From Tragulus kanchil (Eukaryota > Chordata > Mammalia > Artiodactyla > Tragulidae), in NCBI GenBank assembly GCA_022376925.1, contig JAIOJX010000026.1, positions 257,421,330 to 257,485,329 on the forward strand: 64,000 bases of DNA, read 5' to 3'. Below the pieces are notes generated by a model that saw only the letters and a list, made by a program, of their open reading frames with translations, did not search any database and was not told the origin of the DNA. The position numbers and the translations under genes are program-made. Positions 36,155 to 48,359 of the stretch are shown here, in pieces. Within the stretch, counting starts at the first letter, position 1. Each line of letters starts with the position of its first letter.

Positions 36155-37555
36155 CATGCTTTGTGTTTATGTGTGTATATATATTTAACTCCAATAAAAT
36201 TCTAAAAAAATATATCAGGAGTGTGATTGTGAACATATAAATATTTCAGCAATAAATGGCAGTACATAATAGTACTCTCAAAAAGCATTATCTATTCTAT
36301 AAGATAAAATTCAGTTTCAGTTAAAAGTTAAAAACAATAAATTAAAGAACAAACAACTTATACATTCCAAGGCATAACAAATTATGGGACAGAGACTAAT
36401 TCAGAAATTCCACAATCAAACATAGGAATCACAGGATCACAGAATATTCGAGTTGGGAAGAATTTTAGGAACACTTAGCTGTTTCTTTTACAGATAAGGG
36501 AATAACATAAATCTGTTAAGTTTCTTGTGAATGGCCTACATGTTGAACAGAGAGCTTGCCTCCCATGAAATGGGATATTTTACTTGAGAAGGAAAAAAAA
36601 ATATACAGTAGACAGAAGATTCATACATGGCTGACAAAGAATGTTGTACAAGAAATAAGAAGGACATGTTTAAATTACTTATGAGAAAAAATGTCCTAAA
36701 GGCAAGAACAGTTTAACAATGGAAAAGCCTCCCAAAGAGGTCAATGGGGAAACATCAATAAGACATTGAGAAAGAGATTAAATATATTTCCAAAGGAAAT
36801 AATAAGTGTCTGGCAATAGTATGCAGTAGGTGCAGAGGTCTGAATACAATGACCTGTCATGTTCCTTATAGTTCCTGTGCCTATGACCCATGTAAAATGA
36901 TCATGAGAGCAAATAGAGGTAAGGTGAACATCATGGGGAAAAAAAAAAAGTAAGACAAAAAAGAACTATCAGAAGTGACATGATAGCAGAGAAGAAAACA
37001 ATTCTCCTTCAGATGAAGTGCTTACTAAGCAGCATTCTGCAGGTACTTTTTTCACCTCGGTCTAAAGGAGCAATGGTAAGACGCTCATTTGCCATTCTGT
37101 CAAAAGACAAGATGTTTCCAAGTTTCTTCTAATCTTTTATAAAACCACAGACTGCCTGAAAGTTTTTATGGTCTCATCATGAAAGGGACTGAAAATGGAG
37201 CTTCCCTAAGAACGTACAAAGACGCAGAATAAATATCCACTGCATTTAGTAACTTGTGAAGGTTTATGCTGACAGCAGTAATATCATAATGCAGAATCGT
37301 AAAATCAGAAAGCATTCTAGCTGTAAGAAACTTTCAAGATCTTTAAGCATAAAACTTCATGTGACTGTAAAACAGAAGCATGGGCTTATTCGTGGTCAGT
37401 ACTAAGGCACACTTTAGAACATCATCACTCATACTATGATTGCCATCATAATGAGCTAAAAACACATGCCAATAAAACAAAGGGTGAATATTAACATTAT
37501 CTTACTATGTGAAAACTATGTCTAAGCAAGAAATGGAACACAGAAACCACACTAG
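36155..37555. other. Mostly unassigned DNA
   Basis: The stretch at about 36,430-36,540 ('agttgggaagaattttagga', 'ttacagataagggaataac') resembles an ancient core-SINE but is too diverged to call. No genes. Confidence 0.5.
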
Positions 37556-38145
37556 AAAATCATGATTTTGATCACATTAAAATTTTATATTTCTGTATGT
37601 TAGGAATCAACATAATGTTGAAAATCAAATAACAAGGTAGAAAAATGAATTTGAAATGTATATGACAGGTAAAGTTAACATATATATTACATACAATGCC
37701 TTTGGACATTCACAAGAGAAAGACAAAACATTCAATTTTTCTACACGGAGAAAAGATTCAGATGTTCAACACACACTCATACAGACACAAGTAGCTATGA
37801 CAATACCAAGCTTCATTACAAATCAACATGCAAATTAGATTGTTTTAATCTATGAAAGTGGCAGGGAAACTTTAAAAACAACAACATAACTTGATAATAT
37901 TATATTTTAATATGAAAAACATTCATATTCTGCTGGTGGCATAAAAATTTATGAAAAATTTCTGGAGAATAACTGAGGACACAGATCAAAAGACCTTATG
38001 TTGCCTATTTTTTTTACCCAAAATTCTAAATAATTTTCTTAGGAAAATAATTATAACTGAGGAAAAGTGGAGTTACAAGTGTACTTATCCCAGTACCATT
38101 TAGAGCAAAGCACAAAGAGGTAACTTTGGAAAACTTTTTCTAATG
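37556..38145 (+). mobile_element. Possible ancient L1/HAL1 fragment, sense
   Basis: 'aaaatcatgattttgatcac', 'ctgctggtggcataaaaatt', 'gtacttatcccagtaccatt' echo the L1 ORF2 3' region. Similarity is faint and may be wrong. Confidence 0.35.
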
Positions 38146-38159
38146 AAAGGGGTGAATAG

Positions 38160-38668
38160 GCAGACTTGGTAAGGAAGCCAGTAGTTTCCAAGGAGGAGAA
38201 GGAGGAAGAGGGGGAACAAACATTTTTTTAGCCAAGGTGCCTTCACCTTTATTACCATGCCTATGACAATAATCTATTTTGCCTAAGACTTTCTTTAAGC
38301 CCAGAGCTAATATTTATAACAACAATGTATCTTGCTGGAGGACATGTTTCTCTTTCTTAGCTTGTACCTATGTTATCTAAAGATGTATGCTGTGGGTGTG
38401 AGTCTGGTCAGACCTTTATTACCTTAAAATATTCTTTCAGTCTATTGTTAATAACCAACTGGGAAAGTACAAAATACCTCACCTAAACTAACTTCTGAGG
38501 GTACTCTTCCATCCCCCTTCCAGTTTGTTTAGCTGGAAGCTTTCTCTATTCCTTTTTCACTTTAATAAAACTTTTCCTGCACGAAGCTCTGAGTGACCAA
38601 AGTCAAGTCTTATTGATCCCAATGTGAAATCTTCTCCGTTGGAGCTCTAAAGTCCGACACCATTTACA
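38160..38668 (+). mobile_element. ERV1-like LTR, sense
   Basis: The 3' part is distinctive: 'tttcactttaataaaacttt' (AATAAA at 38564-38569), then 'gcacgaagctctgagtgacc', 'aatcttctccgttggagctc' and 'cgacac' near the end, the arrangement of ruminant class I LTR R/U5 regions. The 5' boundary is approximate. No internal coding region is adjacent, so it is a solo or truncated LTR. Confidence 0.65.
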
Positions 38669-39179
38669 GTAAGCTATCTACAGTCATCTATCACTAGAAA
38701 TCCTTTGATGACTCCAAATACTTATTCTCTTATTTCAAAAAAATACACCAGTGAGTGACAGTTCTAGACTTCAAAGTTTGAGTATAAAACTTCTCCTATA
38801 ACTTTTATTAGATTAATTTTGTGTTATTAAGCTCTTACACGTCTTTGAAAAATAGTGAAAGATAAAGCTTTTTTTTTTTACAATGAAAAGTATTACACAT
38901 TAACCATTATATATTAATTCTTAAACTGTTGTATTTTCCCAAGACATAGCAAGAAAATAATTGTTAGAGATACAGGTATCTGATATATTCCAAGTGATAA
39001 AATTTTTAGGTATATTTTTAATGGTTCATTGTGCCTGTGTTATTTTAAACACAAGTTTTAACTTAGTCAAAAAAACAAAGAATATAGCACCGTTGCTTCC
39101 TGAACATAAATTCTAAACTCTAATTAAAAGTAGTATACAAAAATCTCTTTGATGATAATTCATGGAAAATGGCTTAATT
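38669..39179. other. Unassigned single-copy DNA
   Basis: AT-rich, with no gene or repeat recognised. Confidence 0.55.
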
Positions 39180-39372
39180 CGGGCTACCCTTGTGGCTCAA
39201 AAGTACAAAGAACGCAGGAGAGACAGGCTCGACCCTGGGGTCAGGAAAATCCACTGGAGAAGGAAATGGCAACCCACTCCAGTATTCTTAACTGGGATAA
39301 TTCATGAATAGAGAAGGCTAGCAGGCTATAGTCAATGGCAATGCAAAGAGGTAGACATGACTTAGTGATTAA
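39180..39372 (+). mobile_element. Bov-tA SINE, sense
   Basis: 'gggctacccttgtggctcaa', 'aggctcgaccctggggtcag', 'ggagaaggaaatggcaaccc', 'actccagtattctta', ending 'agacatgacttagtgatt'. Duplication 10 begins just after it. Confidence 0.92.
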
Positions 39373-39374
39373 AC

Positions 39375-41399
39375 AACAAGTCAATAGGTTCTACTGTTAC
39401 AGAAGAAATAATTTTCTTGAAGAATACAAGATTTGTTTTTAAATTTTGAATAAAAAATACAATTGTTAAGTAGTATTTTTCTTCTTTAATTTTCTTGTCA
39501 AATTGGAACTTGATACTATGGTACACGCTTTTTATGTATACTGCAGTGAATGATCCTGAATGGATGGTACAAATATCGATTTATTCACCAAAAGATAAAC
39601 AAAAGGGAAGAAGAGACTGCAACCTTATTTTCTATATTAGTTATTAACTGATTAATTAAATAAGTTTTAGTGAGGGTCTCCTCTGATCCAGGCACCAATT
39701 TAGGCAGGGAGAGTGTTTTTTCACAGAATGTGTTTTAGAATAAAATGAGAAGATAGTCATCAGAAATCAAAACAAACCATTTTAATTTGGATAGTTACTT
39801 TCAACCAGTCAATCCTAAAGGAAATAAAGCCTGAATATTCACTGGAAAAACCGATGCTGAAGTTTAAGCGCCAATACTTTGACTACCTGATGCAAAGAGA
39901 CAAATCATTGGAAATGACCCTCATGCTGGGAAAAATAGAAGGCAGGAGACGGGGATGACAGGATGAGATGGATGGATGGCATCACTGACTCAATAGACAT
40001 GATTCTGAGCAAGCTCCAGCAGATGGTGAAGGACAGGAAAGCCTGGCAAGCTGCAGTCCATGGGGTCACAAAGAGTCAGACACAATTAAGCAACTGAACT
40101 GAATGATACGATGAATACAAACTATGTGGGGGCCTAGAAGGATTGCTTTGGTCTACCTGGAGACTTACAGAAGGAGCCATAGAGATGATTTTCTTTGATC
40201 TGAGACCCCAAGTAGATAAGCTAAATTCAGTAAGAAGGTGGTAGTAGAGTGAGACCAGTTAGGTGGTTGCTAACCTTAGAGATGGCAGCTTGACTGAAGA
40301 CACAGTGGTTTGGAAAAACACGGTGTGTCCTGGAAATACTTGCAGCTGAATTCTTCTGTGTCAAAAGAAGAGAGACAGAAGAAAGAACAAGTCAATAGGT
40401 TCTACTGTTACAGAAGAAATAATTTTCTTGAAGAATACAAGATTTGTTTTTAAATTTTGAATAAAAAATACAATTGTTAAGTAGTATTTTTCTTCTTTAA
40501 TTTTCTTGTCAAATTGGAACTTGATACTATGGTACACGCTTTTTATGTATACTGCAGTGAATGATCCTGAATGGATGGTACAAATATCGATTTATTCACC
40601 AAAAGATAAACAAAAGGGAAGAAGAGACTGCAACCTTATTTTCTATATTAGTTATTAACTGATTAATTAAATAAGTTTTAGTGAGGGTCTCCTCTGATCC
40701 AGGCACCAATTTAGGCAGGGAGAGTGTTTTTTCACAGAATGTGTTTTAGAATAAAATGAGAAGATAGTCATCAGAAATCAAAACAAACCATTTTAATTTG
40801 GATAGTTACTTTCAACCAGTCAATCCTAAAGGAAATAAAGCCTGAATATTCACTGGAAAAACCGATGCTGAAGTTTAAGCGCCAATACTTTGACTACCTG
40901 ATGCAAAGAGACAAATCATTGGAAATGACCCTCATGCTGGGAAAAATAGAAGGCAGGAGACGGGGATGACAGGATGAGATGGATGGATGGCATCACTGAC
41001 TCAATAGACATGATTCTGAGCAAGCTCCAGCAGATGGTGAAGGACAGGAAAGCCTGGCAAGCTGCAGTCCATGGGGTCACAAAGAGTCAGACACAATTAA
41101 GCAACTGAACTGAATGATACGATGAATACAAACTATGTGGGGGCCTAGAAGGATTGCTTTGGTCTACCTGGAGACTTACAGAAGGAGCCATAGAGATGAT
41201 TTTCTTTGATCTGAGACCCCAAGTAGATAAGCTAAATTCAGTAAGAAGGTGGTAGTAGAGTGAGACCAGTTAGGTGGTTGCTAACCTTAGAGATGGCAGC
41301 TTGACTGAAGACACAGTGGTTTGGAAAAACACGGTGTGTCCTGGAAATACTTGCAGCTGAATTCTTCTGTGTCAAAAGAAGAGAGACAGAAGAAAGAAC
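39375..41399. repeat. Tandem 1.01-kb duplication 10
   Basis: Copy A is 39375-40385 and copy B 40386-41399, offset 1011. The join is clean and shares 'gaac/aac' at the edges. The unit includes a complete BovB 3' end. The last ~206 bases overlap the start of duplication 11. Confidence 0.97.
39801..40108 (+). mobile_element. BovB 3' end, sense (copy at 40812-41119)
   Basis: 'caatcctaaaggaaataaag', 'tgaatattcactggaaaaac', 'gcatcactgactcaatagac', ending 'cacaattaagcaactgaact'. About 300 bases, 5'-truncated. The copy is due to duplication 10. Confidence 0.92.
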
Positions 41400-43652
41400 T
41401 GGAGCAGTCAGGCAAAGGACGTTCTTGAAATGTAGAGGCTTCTTACGCTTGCAAGTAGAGTGGGGTGGCTGAGAGGATGACAGTTAAGCATCTTGGGCCA
41501 GGGTGTTGGCACAGTACTTCAAGAACACAGGTATTTCATATCTCTGAGTCTCAGCATGTTTACTATTCATCTGAGATATTTCCAGGGCACACCCTGGAAG
41601 TGTGGAAGCGTTTGGGAAGTCAGACCAATGTGTTGTAGAATCTACATATAGATGCTTGCACTTATTTTTTTGGTTACAACTGCTTGGTTGAACCTCTTGG
41701 GAGGAGCCAAAGGGAAGCTGAAAATTGTGATTCACCTCAGCTGTGCCTCACCCCCATTCTTGTGACTTCACATGTACTGTGGTCACTGCAAGCTATGGAA
41801 TCACTACAGGCTTATTTGATATTTCAGAGATACTTACATGAGTTAAAACCAGTGGTAAAGCTTTTTGTAAAAATTTTAGCCTCTTTTATTGATTTTTTAT
41901 TTATTCATTTTTCATCCATCTTTATTCTTTGGCCTTTGTGGGCCTCCCATTGCAGTGGCCTCTCTCATTGCAGAGCACTGGCTCTGGATGCATGTGTTCC
42001 AGAGCACTGCCTTGTAATCAGACACACCTGTCCCACCACTCCACAGCACATGGGATCTTCCCAGGCCAGGGATCGAACTGTTGCCCCTTGCACTGCAAGG
42101 TGGACTGTTAGTGGTAAAGCTTTTGAGTAAAACAGTCAGTCCTGTGATGAAATCTTGACCACCACTATTATTCTCTGAGTCCATTTTTTCCTTTATTGAA
42201 AAGGCTAAAATCAAATACTTTAACAGAGTAGCTGAGGGTTATAAGAAATAGAGAAATGTATCTGACACTTATCAGGTAAGTACTATTTTGATTACCTGGC
42301 TTTTCATCACAGAGAAGTAGGACTCATTAGAGTAGCAATGGCTTTGACCAAGTTCCTCTGGATCAAGCTCAAAGATGCTGAATTTTTAAAACTGCCTTAA
42401 AAGGTGAACCTTAATTGGCCCAAAGATAGAGATGATTTTCTTTGATCTGAGACCCCAAGTAGATAAGCTAAATTCAGTAAGAAGGTGGTAGTAGAGTGAG
42501 ACCAGTTAGGTGGTTGCTAACCTTAGAGATGGCAGCTTGACTGAAGACACAGTGGTTTGGAAAAACACGGTGTGTCCTGGAAATACTTGCAGCTGAATTC
42601 TTCTGTGTCAAAAGAAGAGAGACAGAAGAAAGAACTGGAGCAGTCAGGCAAAGGACGTTCTTGAAATGTAGAGGCTTCTTACGCTTGCAAGTAGAGTGGG
42701 GTGGCTGAGAGGATGACAGTTAAGCATCTTGGGCCAGGGTGTTGGCACAGTACTTCAAGAACACAGGTATTTCATATCTCTGAGTCTCAGCATGTTTACT
42801 ATTCATCTGAGATATTTCCAGGGCACACCCTGGAAGTGTGGAAGCGTTTGGGAAGTCAGACCAATGTGTTGTAGAATCTACATATAGATGCTTGCACTTA
42901 TTTTTTTGGTTACAACTGCTTGGTTGAACCTCTTGGGAGGAGCCAAAGGGAAGCTGAAAATTGTGATTCACCTCAGCTGTGCCTCACCCCCATTCTTGTG
43001 ACTTCACATGTACTGTGGTCACTGCAAGCTATGGAATCACTACAGGCTTATTTGATATTTCAGAGATACTTACATGAGTTAAAACCAGTGGTAAAGCTTT
43101 TTGTAAAAATTTTAGCCTCTTTTATTGATTTTTTATTTATTCATTTTTCATCCATCTTTATTCTTTGGCCTTTGTGGGCCTCCCATTGCAGTGGCCTCTC
43201 TCATTGCAGAGCACTGGCTCTGGATGCATGTGTTCCAGAGCACTGCCTTGTAATCAGACACACCTGTCCCACCACTCCACAGCACATGGGATCTTCCCAG
43301 GCCAGGGATCGAACTGTTGCCCCTTGCACTGCAAGGTGGACTGTTAGTGGTAAAGCTTTTGAGTAAAACAGTCAGTCCTGTGATGAAATCTTGACCACCA
43401 CTATTATTCTCTGAGTCCATTTTTTCCTTTATTGAAAAGGCTAAAATCAAATACTTTAACAGAGTAGCTGAGGGTTATAAGAAATAGAGAAATGTATCTG
43501 ACACTTATCAGGTAAGTACTATTTTGATTACCTGGCTTTTCATCACAGAGAAGTAGGACTCATTAGAGTAGCAATGGCTTTGACCAAGTTCCTCTGGATC
43601 AAGCTCAAAGATGCTGAATTTTTAAAACTGCCTTAAAAGGTGAACCTTAATT
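41191..43652. repeat. Tandem 1.24-kb duplication 11, chained to 10
   Basis: Copy A is 41191-42416 and copy B 42427-43652, offset 1236, the longest offset in the window. The segment 40180-40385 therefore exists three times (also at 41191-41396 and 42427-42632). The join is 'ggcccaaaga' (42,417-42,426). Confidence 0.97.
41866..42109 (-). mobile_element. CHR-type SINE, antisense, with 15-bp TSD (copy at 43102-43345)
   Basis: Antisense CHR SINE: 'catccatctttattctttgg', 'tgggcctcccattgcagtgg', 'gggatcttcccaggccaggg', 'gatcgaactgttgccccttg'. The 15-base repeat agtggtaaagctttt flanks it at 41851-41865 and 42110-42124. The usual 5' end is missing, so it is 5'-truncated by roughly 25 bases. Duplication 11 copies element and target repeats alike. 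The 148- and 100-codon frames across it are SINE frames. Confidence 0.9.
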
Positions 43653-44680
43653 CAAAAGTTTACTTATGTAGAATAGCAACTTGATGCTTTAAAGAGTTAA
43701 AATGAAATATATATTAACTACTTCCCTAAGGAGTAGCCATTATGCTTTGTATTCCTACATATTGGCTTACTGGATAAATAAACACAATAAAGCAATGGTG
43801 TACTTTTTCAGTTTTTATATCATGGTAGAAACATCTTGAAAAAGGTTTGAGTGTGAGTAGTTTTCTAAATATAGCTCTCTACACTACTGTGTGTCTTTGA
43901 TTTAATAGGAAACCTATACACAAAGCTGAGGAGGCATATAGGATTTTCATCGATTCGTATGATCAAATACATGTGAGCAGTGAGCATAGTAGACTATTTA
44001 GGGTTATACCTGCACATTCCCTTCTCCATCCCCTCTGCTCAGGAAACATCTAATTTACAAGCAAAAACGTGAAAATTTTAACTAAGTCCAAATGCAATGG
44101 TATGCAGAAATACTCAACTGTACTTCAGGCAGAATGAAAGGAAATCTTGATTCCAAAACTGTTAAAATCATTGCACAGGTAAGGAAGCCCAGATCATGGC
44201 TTATTTGCAACAATAACAAAAACTCTAATCTTTAAATAACAGCATCAAATAATTTCAAACAGATTAGAGGATTTGAAAACCTCCCAGAGTAAGCAGCTCA
44301 TATTTCTTTTTTCTCCCCTCCAGGGAACACATATTTTGTATCTAAATTTTATCTCATAATACATTTGTTCTCATTTTTTCAGTGTATGACCAATTAATTC
44401 ATCCATGGACAAATACAGACTAAATTACATGTCATTTAAAAAAAACCATTTTTCCCTTTGATAATTTAGCCCTTCTGAAATAAATGGAGAAATTATCCAA
44501 AAGGATTTCATTAATTATTATAAAGAGAACAGAAAAATTAACCAAGGGTGAAAAGATCTACAGAGACTTTTAATTTCAAGAACTTTTTAAAACTGTTATA
44601 TCTTATAAGTTATATAATTCACAGTTTTCCTTTTATTAAACAGAGATTTTATAATTCTTCTGTATTTTCTAGCTACTGAT
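43653..44680. other. Unassigned single-copy DNA
   Basis: About 1 kb, AT-rich, with no recognisable gene or repeat. Confidence 0.55.
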
Positions 44681-44693
44681 AAAAGATAGATAG

Positions 44694-45022
44694 TAGGGCT
44701 TCCCCTGGTGGTCCAGTGGGTAAGGACACCGCCTTGCAGTGCAAGGGGCGCCGGTTCGATCCCTGGCCTGGGAAGATCCCACGTGTTGTGGAGTGGCTAG
44801 ACTGATGTGTCCAATTACCAAGCTGGAGCTCTGGAGTGCATGTGCCCAGAGCCAGTGCTCTGCAATGACAGACGCCACCGCGATGGGAGGCCCACAGGAG
44901 TCAAAGAATAAAGACGGATGAAAATAGAGAAATGAAAGACCAATAGAAGTGGCCCGCCTTCTCCCCTCCCTCCCCAACCCTCGCCCAAAATAAATAAATA
45001 AATAAATCTTAAAAAAAAAAAA
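44694..45022 (+). mobile_element. CHR-type SINE, sense, with TSD
   Basis: The best-preserved CHR copy: 'gggcttcccctggtggtcca', B box 'ggttcgatccc', 'gggaagatcccacgtgttgt', tail 'aagaataaagacggatgaaa', then (AAAT)n and poly(A). Flanked by aaaagatag at 44681-44689 and 45023-45031. The antisense frame of 129 codons is SINE sequence. Confidence 0.93.
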
Positions 45023-45031
45023 AAAAGATAG

Positions 45032-45912
45032 CAATAAGAGGACAAATAAGAATACCATGTGTTTATCAATTTATAATTTTATTCCATTTACAGTGTATCT
45101 CCCATTATGGGAATTACAGACTTAGTATGTGACTCTGCTTAAGACTAAGTTTTATAAGTAGCATATTTTCTCATTTTAATTAAAGAAAGCAGTTGTAGTA
45201 GTTCTGTAGGCTGAGTGTCAAGAGGGGAGAATGGAATACATTTGCAGAAGATGTTCTTACAGTATGAAACCTCAAGACCCATTTTTAGCCATCCTTGTTA
45301 ACAGTGCTTGTATAGTTTATAAAAATTCATGTCTTGATATGACTAGAAAACAAGATAACTATTAGATTCAAGTAGGTAGAAACATCTTACATTTATATCT
45401 AAATTGTAAGAAAAAAGTAATACAGTGATATTCTGGCAATGATCTCAGAAAATTCATAAATATTGCTTTCATATTCCATGTTTAACTCACAAATAGTGTG
45501 GCTATTTCATTATGTTTAATTAATTAATTAAGAATGTAGGTGATAAACATTTTGGAGTAATTCAAATGAGTACTAAACATGATAGCATTTCAATTTTACT
45601 CTTCACTGAGGGTTCATGCACAAGAGCATACACAGCTCACACCCTTCGGGGCTGGGGTAAATGAGTACATTGCAATGATTATTATGATATGCTCTCACCT
45701 CTCTGTCTCCTATACAGGCATTGAAAAACATCAGAAGACATCAATAGAGAGATATAAGTTCAATTTTATTCTTTAACTTCCCTTTTTCCCCAAATACTAT
45801 TGAAAAGTCTAAGACAGCACTAAAGATGCCAACTGGCTTACATAATATCAAAGAAGCAGATGAAGTCAAGTGCCAACTAATGGATGTTTTAATTTCAATA
45901 AGTTTTAATTTT
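45032..45912. other. Unassigned DNA before the MaLR-like LTR
   Basis: No gene or repeat recognised. The 65-codon frame at 45579 recurs at 46700 only because of duplication 12. Confidence 0.5.
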
Positions 45913-47480
45913 GTGTTATGGGTTGAATTTTTGACTCTCAGTTTATATGTTGAAGTCCAACCGTTAGTACCTCAGAAAGTGACAGTTACTTAGAAACAAG
46001 ATCTTTAAAGAGGTAATTAAGTTAAAAACAGGATAATCAAGGTGAATCCCAACCCAATATCACTGGTGTTTCTATACGAAGAGGAAATGAAAACACAGAT
46101 AATAGGGAGGAAAGACCATGTGGAGATGCAGGAAGAAGACGGCTATCTACAAACCTAGGAGAGAGATATCAAAATAAATCAACCCTGCAAACATCTTGAT
46201 CTTAGAATCTTAGTCTCCAAAATTATGAGGAAATAAATTTCTGTTGTTTAAGCTGATCAGTATCTGGTAGTTTCTTATGTCAGTCATAACAAACTCTTAA
46301 GTCTGGCAAAGGAGGCATCAAAACAACTTGGAGCATTTTCCAAACACATGTCTATAATACATTTGCAGAAGATGTTCTTACAGTATGAAACCTCAAGACC
46401 CATTTTTAGCCATCCTTGTTAACAGTGCTTGTATAGTTTATAAAAATTCATGTCTTGATATGACTAGAAAACAAGATAACTATTAGATTCAAGTAGGTAG
46501 AAACATCTTACATTTATATCTAAATTGTAAGAAAAAAGTAATACAGTGATATTCTGGCAATGATCTCAGAAAATTCATAAATATTGCTTTCATATTCCAT
46601 GTTTAACTCACAAATAGTGTGGCTATTTCATTATGTTTAATTAATTAATTAAGAATGTAGGTGATAAACATTTTGGAGTAATTCAAATGAGTACTAAACA
46701 TGATAGCATTTCAATTTTACTCTTCACTGAGGGTTCATGCACAAGAGCATACACAGCTCACACCCTTCGGGGCTGGGGTAAATGAGTACATTGCAATGAT
46801 TATTATGATATGCTCTCACCTCTCTGTCTCCTATACAGGCATTGAAAAACATCAGAAGACATCAATAGAGAGATATAAGTTCAATTTTATTCTTTAACTT
46901 CCCTTTTTCCCCAAATACTATTGAAAAGTCTAAGACAGCACTAAAGATGCCAACTGGCTTACATAATATCAAAGAAGCAGATGAAGTCAAGTGCCAACTA
47001 ATGGATGTTTTAATTTCAATAAGTTTTAATTTTGTGTTATGGGTTGAATTTTTGACTCTCAGTTTATATGTTGAAGTCCAACCGTTAGTACCTCAGAAAG
47101 TGACAGTTACTTAGAAACAAGATCTTTAAAGAGGTAATTAAGTTAAAAACAGGATAATCAAGGTGAATCCCAACCCAATATCACTGGTGTTTCTATACGA
47201 AGAGGAAATGAAAACACAGATAATAGGGAGGAAAGACCATGTGGAGATGCAGGAAGAAGACGGCTATCTACAAACCTAGGAGAGAGATATCAAAATAAAT
47301 CAACCCTGCAAACATCTTGATCTTAGAATCTTAGTCTCCAAAATTATGAGGAAATAAATTTCTGTTGTTTAAGCTGATCAGTATCTGGTAGTTTCTTATG
47401 TCAGTCATAACAAACTCTTAAGTCTGGCAAAGGAGGACCTACCTCAAAAACAACTTGGAGCATTTTCCAAACACATGTCT
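45235..47480. repeat. Tandem 1.12-kb duplication 12
   Basis: Copy A is 45235-46351 and copy B 46356-47480, offset 1121. Near its end copy A reads 'ggaggcatcaaaacaactt' where copy B reads 'ggaggacctacctcaaaaac'. It contains a whole LTR. Confidence 0.96.
45913..46296 (+). mobile_element. MaLR-like solo LTR, sense (copy at 47034-47417)
   Basis: 'tgttatgggttgaatttttg', 'atatgttgaagtccaaccgt', 'agtacctcagaaagtgacag', 'gaccatgtggagatgcagga', 'aaccctgcaaacatcttgat', 'aataaatttctgttgtttaa' follow a well-known old mammalian LTR of MaLR type. The subfamily is not certain. Confidence 0.65.
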
Positions 47481-48359
47481 GGAAAGCCCTCAAGTATGGA
47501 ATCATATTTGAAAAGATGCTATAAACTCAGTTTGGGATGGCAGAAAAAAAGTCAGTAGAGAAAGATGACAGAGGAATCAAATTTATTAATAGTTGAGCCA
47601 CAAGCAACTAGATGCAGCATTTGTCCATATATTTCAGTTAATGTGAATGAACACCAATGACTTCTGATTGAGAGGTAAAGTCAAGAGAGTAAGAGTAAGA
47701 CTACCATGATAGATAAATTTGGCTTGTCACAACATATGATTGAAATAAAATCAAAATGCTCAGAACTCCATCTAATCTCCATAGCACTTCCTAGTGCTAT
47801 GAATTTCCATGTCACCTGATGCAAAGACCTGTAAACTCCAACCAGTAGAAGCTGGAGGAAATGTTGGGGAGTAGCTCCAATAAAGAATAAATACATCAAG
47901 AGGCTTTGAGAACTTTATAAGAACCCTGTGCCTCTAAGGACTTCTCTCAAAGTCTATTTGCCATGGAGAACCACAACAGTTGAGTGGTGACTTTAAGCAT
48001 GTTGAATCTGGTGGATTCCCACACCAAATGCAGTAACTTTACTCATCTGCAAGTCCAACTGGAAATTAAACACCAAAAGGAACAATAAAAACCACAAGAT
48101 CGGGAGCCCCTAATAGGGTGACCAAGATACATTATTTTAAACATCCCTCTAACTAATGCATACCACAAGCAGTGATGAGTAAAAAATTAAAAGAAAAATG
48201 TATTTAAGTACATTTTGATTTTTTTTCTAAATTTTAATTCCTAAGTTTTTAGATTCTAATTCTTAGGTTCTAAATTCTTATTTATAAAGTTTACTTTGAA
48301 CTTTACAAATAGTTGATTGTAATTATTTTAAAAATCATTAGACTAGAAAAGATATAAGC
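47481..48359. other. Unassigned single-copy DNA
   Basis: No gene or named repeat. The 72-codon antisense frame at 47681-47899 has no domain. Confidence 0.55.

Noticed and set aside
41684..42130. 148-codon frame (again at 42920-43366)
   Set aside because: Its C-terminal half is an antisense SINE, and the repeat of it comes from duplication 11. No domain is visible.
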